A DNA stretch of 12,306 nt from Desulfobacterales bacterium (GTDB lineage: Bacteria; Desulfobacterota; Desulfobacteria; Desulfobacterales; Desulfobacteraceae): assembly GCA_022361535.1 (NCBI GenBank), contig JAKSAU010000714.1, forward strand, positions 1 through 12,306, read 5' to 3'. This document shows, piece by piece, positions 7,687 through 12,306 of the stretch. The position numbers were made by a program, and so were the translations under genes. The notes below the pieces were generated by a model that was given only the letters and a program-made list of their open reading frames with translations, was not told the DNA's origin and did no database searches. Numbering within the stretch: position 1 is the first letter of the stretch; each line of letters begins with the position of its first letter.

Positions 7687-9750
7687 ATGAAAAAAATAAT
7701 TCTGATCATTTTAAGCTTGTTTCATGCGGGGTTAGGCTTTGCGTCACAAGAGAAAGCCCAGGTTCTGGATAATAATCGCTTGATAGATAACGACTACGCC
7801 TTTGAACTTGTCAAGCCAAGTCAGGATTTGCGTCTATTAGACGAAGACGCCATGGTGAAGATGTCACCCGATGCAGTTGCGGGTATTTTCAATGGAAGAA
7901 ATAATGTTTTCTTAGCGGTAATCCCAGAATTGGCACCTGATGCGGAACCGGATTTTTTTGTAAAAATGATAGCTGATAACATGCCGCTTGGTGATAAACA
8001 GCTTGTTTCTGAAGCGCCGGTGACACTTGATGGTTTTCACGGATATCAAGTATTTATAACAGGTTTAATAAACCAGGTACCTTTCTCCTATGTTATCAGG
8101 GTTTACAAGCGTGGTGAGTTTGTATTTCAGACTATTTCATGGAAAAATTCATCAACCCCAGAGCAAGATTTTAAAACCCTTCAAGACGTTCAGTCTACAT
8201 TCAGATTCCTGACCGAACAGCAACCCCAGACACGGCACAAAAGTTCGAATGCAAATTTCAATGGTATTGGTTGGCGGGTTAAAGATAACCGCTATGAAAA
8301 TGTAATCAACGGGATGAAAATTGAGTTGCCTCAAGGGTGGCGCTTTACCGGGTTAAAGGAACTTAAGCAGATTAATTCAGAGGCTTCTGTTGGATTAATC
8401 AATGGTGAAACCGGTAATTATTGTATCTTCATTATTGAAAGACTTGGGGCTCCAGGTTTTGAGCAATACAAATCTACAATACTGAACAACTTTACAAGTA
8501 ATAACACTTTTGAAAAATACGAAGAAAAACAATTGGCTGTCGAAGGACAGACTTTTCCACTTCATTATTTTTCAAATTTGTCTGCAGGAAATAACGTATC
8601 GATTGACTATGTGGTCACAGTTTTCCAGAAAGATGACTATGTTTTTCAAGCAATTAACTGGTGGCTGTCTTCTACTGGCAGGATGTCTGCATCTAAACTG
8701 CCTGAGGTATTTTCATCGATTTCATGGCTTAAAAAAGATGAAATGCCCGCACTGCGAAATGAGCTGATGGCACTGCAGGATGTTGATAGATCTGTCGTGG
8801 GAAATGAATGCTACCGAAATTTTCAATATCGAAATTTTGATTTCAACCTGTCCATTAAATTCCCAAAAGGATTCTGGTCACACGCGATTGATTTTGCCGC
8901 CAGAGAAGAAGATGAGAATGTTTCTCTTGTAATGGGAAATTTGGAAAAAGAATTAAACCTGATGGTTTTTCTGAACAGAGATAGCTCATTATCTGGGGCT
9001 GAATATCATGAAGCTGTTTTAAATGATTTTGGCATGCACAAAAATGTAAAAACAATAGAGCTATCTGTAAATGACCGGATTGTCAGATCAACACGATTTC
9101 CAATAACCCAGCAAAACCTGCCTTTGGAATATAACATAGCGACCATTTCAAATGGGGATGAACATGTGCGATTGATGTTTTACCGGATTGCAACAGAAAA
9201 CCTGGATACCCAAGAACTGGAAATGACTGTTTTAAACGGGATTGAGATGGGAAAACACCTGCCTTCGGCCTCTATCATTGATAAAAATGGTGTATACATT
9301 GATCATCGCTTGGGCTTTAGGGTTCGTCCGCCTGATGAAAACTATAAAGTAGAGGACATTACACCGCAATCGATTGAAAAAATTGGCAGCCTTGTCAAGG
9401 TCACACAAAAAAACTCATTATCAAAATCGATAGGCATTAAGGCAAGTTACGAGTATGCGTGTGGTGCCCTTCATACGGATACGGATGTCCGGTCTTTTAT
9501 TGAGCAGGTAATGTTCAGCCAACCGGTCTTTAAGAAAAGCGGTTTGAAAATGACATCTGAGCAAAATATAAGATGGCAAGGCTATGACTATAAAGAATTC
9601 AAGTACAAAAGTACATTGGGCCTCCTGAAATCTGCTGCCGTATTGAGAACTGCCTTAATAGGTGGAACAAACTATTTCTACGTGGCCATGTCCAAAAAAG
9701 GTGTCATATCAGAAAAGCCGGAATATAATTTTTTCAGAATCATTGAATAG
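7687..9750 (+). CDS. Exported protein of four diverged repeats resembling the PsbP/DcrB-like fold
   Basis: The 687-residue protein has a Sec signal peptide (MKKIILIILSLFHAGLGFAS, cleavage near 19-20) without a lipobox Cys. The rest divides into four units of about 140-150 residues at roughly 32-175, 203-348, 381-521 and 535-686. Each starts with a short strand leading to a hydrophobic-P-x motif (KIELPQGW at 211-218, SIKFPKGFW at 389-397, FRVRPPDE at 544-551) and ends with a strand pair. Units 1 and 2 share the clearest signature: YVIRVYKRGEFVFQTISW (135-152) against YVVTVFQKDDYVFQAINW (308-325). The pattern recalls PsbP/MOG1/DcrB-like domains often found in bacterial exported proteins, but I assign the fold only tentatively. 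No catalytic motif is visible, so ligand or surface binding is more likely than enzyme activity. CAGGAG lies just upstream of the ATG. The small membrane protein encoded before it could be a partner. Confidence 0.8.
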   Translation: MKKIILIILSLFHAGLGFASQEKAQVLDNNRLIDNDYAFELVKPSQDLRLLDEDAMVKMSPDAVAGIFNGRNNVFLAVIPELAPDAEPDFFVKMIADNMPLGDKQLVSEAPVTLDGFHGYQVFITGLINQVPFSYVIRVYKRGEFVFQTISWKNSSTPEQDFKTLQDVQSTFRFLTEQQPQTRHKSSNANFNGIGWRVKDNRYENVINGMKIELPQGWRFTGLKELKQINSEASVGLINGETGNYCIFIIERLGAPGFEQYKSTILNNFTSNNTFEKYEEKQLAVEGQTFPLHYFSNLSAGNNVSIDYVVTVFQKDDYVFQAINWWLSSTGRMSASKLPEVFSSISWLKKDEMPALRNELMALQDVDRSVVGNECYRNFQYRNFDFNLSIKFPKGFWSHAIDFAAREEDENVSLVMGNLEKELNLMVFLNRDSSLSGAEYHEAVLNDFGMHKNVKTIELSVNDRIVRSTRFPITQQNLPLEYNIATISNGDEHVRLMFYRIATENLDTQELEMTVLNGIEMGKHLPSASIIDKNGVYIDHRLGFRVRPPDENYKVEDITPQSIEKIGSLVKVTQKNSLSKSIGIKASYEYACGALHTDTDVRSFIEQVMFSQPVFKKSGLKMTSEQNIRWQGYDYKEFKYKSTLGLLKSAAVLRTALIGGTNYFYVAMSKKGVISEKPEYNFFRIIE

Positions 9751-9859
9751 TACGAAACAATATATAACTAACAAAGTAAAGCATATGTTTCATTCTTGAT
9801 GGACGAAAATCAACAACATCATTTTGTATAAAAACAAAAAAGAAATTGGGAAGGAACTT

Positions 9860-9931
9860 ATGGCCTCCAAGGGCTCCTGCTTTTGCGGTGGAATAAGGTT
9901 TGAAATGGACGGCGAATTTGAAAGCTATTAA
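9860..9931 (+). pseudogene. Remnant of a GFA / Mss4-like (CENP-V/GFA domain) gene, N-terminal 23 codons only
   Basis: A short frame with an excellent ribosome binding site (AAGGA, 9851-9855) encodes GSCFCGGIRFEMDGEFESY and then stops. This is the hallmark start of GFA-domain proteins, in which CxCGxIRF supplies the first two zinc-binding cysteines and the sequence normally continues through a second CxxC over about 120-140 residues. Everything after the Tyr is missing. Its TAA (9929-9931) overlaps the stop of the convergent YcaO gene within a TTAA. The intact family handles small thiol adducts or remains uncharacterised; the fragment cannot bind zinc as the full protein does. The simplest reading is that a deletion or insertion joined the YcaO segment to an older GFA gene. 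A functional 23-residue peptide is possible but less likely. Confidence 0.65.
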
Positions 9932-11787
9932 CCTGAGACCCATTTCAATGTTTCTATTTCCGGCATTTCTAACATGCTTGAATAGACTGCCCGGGCCAAA
10001 GTTAGTTTATGGCGTGTCTGACAGGCATCAAGCAAATGACAGTCATTACAATTCGGGCACCGGGGAAGTTTAGTTTTACTTTTAAGCAAATAAGGTTCGG
10101 CCATGTCTTTGATCACTTGGTTCACTATATCTGATTCAATTTCCTCTTCCCGGGCAATAGATGTTAGGTCGGATTTGAGTTTGTTGTCATCTATGCCTTT
10201 ACATCTGGCTTCCAGATAGTGTTTGATCAGTGTGTAGTAAGGATCGAGCTCTTTTCGGGTCACACAAAACCGTTTGAAATGAAAATGGGCTTGTTCATAG
10301 TTGCCTAAACTATAATAAATCTGAGTCAAAACAAATGCGACGTTTATTTGCTCCCAAGTGGATTGTTCCTCCATTTCTATGTTGAAAAGCTGGGTAACAG
10401 AAGCAGAAGGTTCAAATGATTCAAGCCGATGCGCAATAACTGACAATTGGTCGGGAGAACAATCACCAATGTCAAAGAAGAACTCTTCAATACTATCTAA
10501 GTCAACAAGTTGAAACCGGCCTGAACGGTCAATGGGAGGCGCTGATTTTCTGCCCTGGGCAGAGAATTCAGGAACATATACAAATACCGAAGGAAACCCA
10601 AGAAAAGAGACATCGCGGATATAGACATTTTTTCCATTGTCATGGAAGAACCGGACCATTCGCCGGACCTCTTCCCTGTATGACCTCCCTGGCGTGAATG
10701 TTTCAGGGTCAAACTGGTAGGTGGGTGATTCATTGAACAAAGATGGTGGAAAAACCCCGCTGTTATCTTTGGTAAATTGGGTGAACATATGAAATCTTTG
10801 ATTAAGCGCTTCATCATCCTGCTTGAGAAAATAATCAGGAACAGATTCAGGGATATCTATCATTGCAGCATCAAACTCTTCGTTATTCTGGATGCCTTGA
10901 AAAATTTCAGTCAGGCAACGGCTTAAAGCAACCTGAAAGCTTGTTTCCGATCCAACGTTTAAACGGTATTTGCCACTTTCTAAATTTTTAATGATTACAC
11001 CAAGTGTAGGGATACCTCTCCCTGCTGAGAAATCTTTTATAATCACTTCATATCTGCCGTCTTTTTCTACACTTTTTTTAATGGCATATTCACCTGAAAA
11101 CTGAGCCAGGAAATCATCAGGTACAGTAGGAGGGGTCATCTGTTCATAATAAACCAAGGCTGCGGCCCATCGTTCTGTGAGTTCACAAAGCGCCTGGAAA
11201 AGGGCCTCAGGCACTGTATTACCTGCTGCCATTCCATTAGAGCCAACGCTCAGCAATAGAATGTTCAAAGGTAGCATTTGAACATCCTGGTGAAGGGTAT
11301 CGTAAAAAGGAGTAGCCACAACACCGGGCATGCCATTGGCGGCGATTCGATCAAAATAAGCTGTTAAAAATTTGTCCCGGTCTTGCCCCGGGTAACGAAA
11401 AAAATCATCCAGTATATCGCTACCCAGGGTTTCGACCTCCTGACGATCCATATAAGACTCGTCAGGGAAATAATAATAACCAAATTCCTCTTTAAGCTTG
11501 CCAGCGACGGAACGCGAAAAGGTAGCGAATAAAAGATTCTGCATCCTTTCCATATATTCAGCGTAAGCACTTGCCAGGCTGAGTTCCTGCGTCCGTCCCT
11601 TTCCGTTGGTGCGAAATCCGCCGCGATTTGACGGCAGGGCAACACTTGACGAAAAAATTTTCGGATAAGGATTAGCATGATAAATTTCGTCGGGAACCAG
11701 GTCAATACGACTTAGAATGTCCCGGATGAATTCGATTGTGGCCGTAGCCGGCCGCTCTTTATAAGACCGCACAAGACTATTAAACAT
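9928..11787 (-). CDS. YcaO-family ATP-dependent peptide/protein-modifying enzyme with TPR-like region and C-terminal Cys cluster
   Basis: YcaO proteins use ATP to activate a peptide backbone amide, making azolines, thioamides or amidines; E. coli YcaO instead assists RimO in methylthiolation of ribosomal protein S12. This 619-residue protein carries the family's ATP-site signatures: TNGKG (60-64), SLASAYAEYMER (70-81), SNGMAAGNT (183-191), ALCELTERW (199-207) and RCLTEIFQG (290-298). TNGKG and SNGMAAGNT resemble the E. coli-type branch, as does the overall length. After the catalytic part (to about 410) comes a helical TPR-like stretch (VLTQIYYSLGNYEQAHFHFKRF, about 486-507). The C-terminus contains CPNCNDCHLLDAC (Cys577, 580, 583, 589), a likely metal or Fe-S site that I do not recall in the E. 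coli protein. No rimO, TfuA, dehydrogenase or transporter gene is in the window. The ATG at 11787 has only a weak AGG about 10 bases upstream. The protein-coding neighbour upstream, 98 bp away on the same strand, is the Met/Gln-rich protein. Confidence 0.9.
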   Translation of the reverse strand: MFNSLVRSYKERPATATIEFIRDILSRIDLVPDEIYHANPYPKIFSSSVALPSNRGGFRTNGKGRTQELSLASAYAEYMERMQNLLFATFSRSVAGKLKEEFGYYYFPDESYMDRQEVETLGSDILDDFFRYPGQDRDKFLTAYFDRIAANGMPGVVATPFYDTLHQDVQMLPLNILLLSVGSNGMAAGNTVPEALFQALCELTERWAAALVYYEQMTPPTVPDDFLAQFSGEYAIKKSVEKDGRYEVIIKDFSAGRGIPTLGVIIKNLESGKYRLNVGSETSFQVALSRCLTEIFQGIQNNEEFDAAMIDIPESVPDYFLKQDDEALNQRFHMFTQFTKDNSGVFPPSLFNESPTYQFDPETFTPGRSYREEVRRMVRFFHDNGKNVYIRDVSFLGFPSVFVYVPEFSAQGRKSAPPIDRSGRFQLVDLDSIEEFFFDIGDCSPDQLSVIAHRLESFEPSASVTQLFNIEMEEQSTWEQINVAFVLTQIYYSLGNYEQAHFHFKRFCVTRKELDPYYTLIKHYLEARCKGIDDNKLKSDLTSIAREEEIESDIVNQVIKDMAEPYLLKSKTKLPRCPNCNDCHLLDACQTRHKLTLARAVYSSMLEMPEIETLKWVSG

Positions 11788-11885
11788 AATATTTCAACCT
11801 GTCTGCTTTCTGCAAGATCAATGAATTTTATGCCGATTGCCGGTAAGAATCCCGGTTAAATCATGCTCTTGATGGTAATCAGAAA
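11788..11885 (-). other. 98-bp spacer between the Met/Gln-rich gene and the YcaO gene
   Basis: No terminator with a T tract is seen between the two genes. Two CCGG tetramers separated by eight bases near 11840-11855 could form a short hairpin, which is too weak to call. The spacing and common strand allow co-transcription but do not prove it. Confidence 0.3.
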
Positions 11886-12137
11886 CTAAATAATGGGACG
11901 TCCAATGTCCCCCTGGCCATAAAAGAGTTGCTGCCGCTGCTGGAGTTGCTGTTGCTGAAGTTGTTGCTGCTGGAGCTGCTGTTGCTGAAGTTGCTGTTGC
12001 TGAAGTTGCTGCTGCTGTTGCTGAACTTGCTGAATGGCAGGTTCAGCTCTGGGAGCGCCCATCATTGGACCCATAGGGCCCATCGGTCCCATAGGCATCA
12101 TCGGGGCCATAGGCATGGCTTGTGGAAAAAATTGCAT
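11886..12137 (-). CDS. Small Met/Pro/Gly-rich protein with Leu-Gln repeat tail
   Basis: The 83 residues have no recognised domain. Residues 1-29 are rich in Met and Pro, with ten Met between 1 and 26 and three GPM triplets. A short link (APRAEPAI) leads to a Gln-rich region (36-71) with tandem LQQQQ units. The end is FYGQGDIGRPII. The protein contains no Cys, Ser, Thr, Lys, His, Asn or Trp. AAAGGAGA (12143-12150) sits five bases before the ATG, one of the best ribosome binding sites in the window, so translation is likely despite the low complexity. No signal peptide is evident. Met-rich heads can bind Cu(I) and Leu-Gln repeats can form coiled coils; both are inferences. It lies between a small coiled-coil gene and the YcaO gene, all on the minus strand. 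A substrate or partner of the YcaO protein is possible. Confidence 0.7.
   Translation of the reverse strand: MQFFPQAMPMAPMMPMGPMGPMGPMMGAPRAEPAIQQVQQQQQQLQQQQLQQQQLQQQQLQQQQLQQRQQLFYGQGDIGRPII
11925..12023. repeat. 15-bp tandem repeat encoding LQQQQ units
   Basis: On the plus strand the units begin with GAG or AAG followed by CTG/TTG triplets, at 11943, 11958, 11973, 11988 and 12003, with a diverged 18-bp unit at 11925. The Leu codon alternates CTC/CTT over part of the array, suggesting a 30-bp duplication. CAG and CAA codons are mixed, so this is not a pure trinucleotide run. Slippage could still change the copy number between strains without shifting the frame. Confidence 0.8.
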
Positions 12138-12142
12138 GGCTG

Positions 12143-12150
12143 TCTCCTTT
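12143..12150 (-). promoter_or_regulatory. Strong ribosome binding site of the Met/Gln-rich gene
   Basis: On the minus strand AAAGGAGA is followed by CAGCC and ATG. This supports real translation of a gene that composition alone might lead one to dismiss. Confidence 0.75.
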
Positions 12151-12199
12151 CAATTTGGTTTTCATGTTAAATGGCGCCTTGAAAACGCCGAGTTGACTA

Positions 12200-12306
12200 T
12201 CAGGCTCCTTTTTTGGTTTTCGGGCCTTCAGTTTTTTTAAGCATCGCTTCTATCTCGCCGATCGAATTTTCAACGGATTTAAGCGATTGCTCTAAATTTT
12301 GTTTCA
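12200..12306 (-). CDS. C-terminal end of a small Lys/Glu-rich coiled-coil protein (partial)
   Basis: On the minus strand the frame enters from the right edge and ends with TGA at 12200-12202. The 34 visible residues include LEQSLKSVENSIGEIEAMLKK, with hydrophobic positions spaced as in a coiled coil, and then a basic tail (KTEGPKTKKGA). The two edge bases are TG, so if the next base outside is A this could be the complete protein, only 35 residues long. Otherwise it is the end of a longer one. The stop is 62 bp before the start of the Met/Gln-rich gene on the same strand, so both may be in one transcript. I recognise no family. Confidence 0.55.
   Translation of the reverse strand, partial: KQNLEQSLKSVENSIGEIEAMLKKTEGPKTKKGA

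Noticed and set aside
9740..9943. 67-codon minus-strand frame
   Set aside because: It runs antisense to the GFA remnant and the spacer, has no family likeness and crosses the end of the repeat-protein gene.
11928..12170. Leucine-rich plus-strand frame over the repeat
   Set aside because: It is the complement of the Gln codons (CTG/TTG read as Leu). The minus-strand frame has the strong ribosome binding site, so the plus-strand frame is an artefact.
1..12306. CRISPR array, insertion sequence, tRNA or rRNA
   Set aside because: No regularly spaced repeats with unique spacers, no transposase or terminal inverted repeats, and no cloverleaf or rRNA-like sequence were seen.

Overview
The window looks like chromosomal DNA from a Gram-negative, moderately AT-rich bacterium. 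Three proteins carry export signals, one gene encodes a large membrane sensor kinase, and ribosome binding sites are of the AGGAG type. The overall flavour (a PAS-rich kinase with an extracellular solute-binding sensor, a GlxA-type regulator, transglutaminase-like proteins) resembles Desulfobacterota such as Desulfobacterales. That placement is an inference from general gene content; no rRNA or marker gene is present.

Layout. Positions 1-630 (+) hold the C-terminal part of an amidohydrolase-2 type hydrolase that enters from the left. Positions 826-3549 (-) encode a 907-residue sensor histidine kinase with a periplasmic solute-binding domain, membrane segments, two PAS domains and HisKA/HATPase modules, but no receiver. 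About 600 bp without a gene follow (3550-4153), containing a 24-bp imperfect palindrome, an inverted repeat and a strong GC hairpin. Two minus-strand genes for transglutaminase-like proteins come next, one exported (4154-5173) and one without a signal peptide (5348-5995). A GlxA-type DJ-1/AraC regulator (6147-7118, +) diverges from the second. On the plus strand follow a small four-helix membrane protein (7199-7630) and a 687-residue exported protein made of four diverged repeats (7687-9750).

The right end differs in character. A 23-codon remnant of a GFA/Mss4-like gene (9860-9931, +) has a good ribosome binding site but stops exactly where the convergent YcaO-family gene (9928-11787, -) ends, so a rearrangement junction is likely. 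Upstream of the YcaO gene and in the same direction lie an 83-residue protein with a Met/Pro/Gly-rich head and a Leu-Gln repeat tail (11886-12137, -) and the end of a small Lys/Glu-rich coiled-coil protein that runs off the window (12200-12306, -).

How the genes may work together. The GlxA-type regulator probably controls the divergent transglutaminase-like gene and perhaps its own downstream plus-strand neighbours; an AAGTG motif repeated at 21-bp spacing lies between them. The least conventional set is the YcaO protein with the Met-rich/poly-Gln protein. It could be an unusual peptide-modification cassette, but the small protein has no Ser, Thr or Cys, so ordinary azoline chemistry is excluded and the link rests on proximity only.
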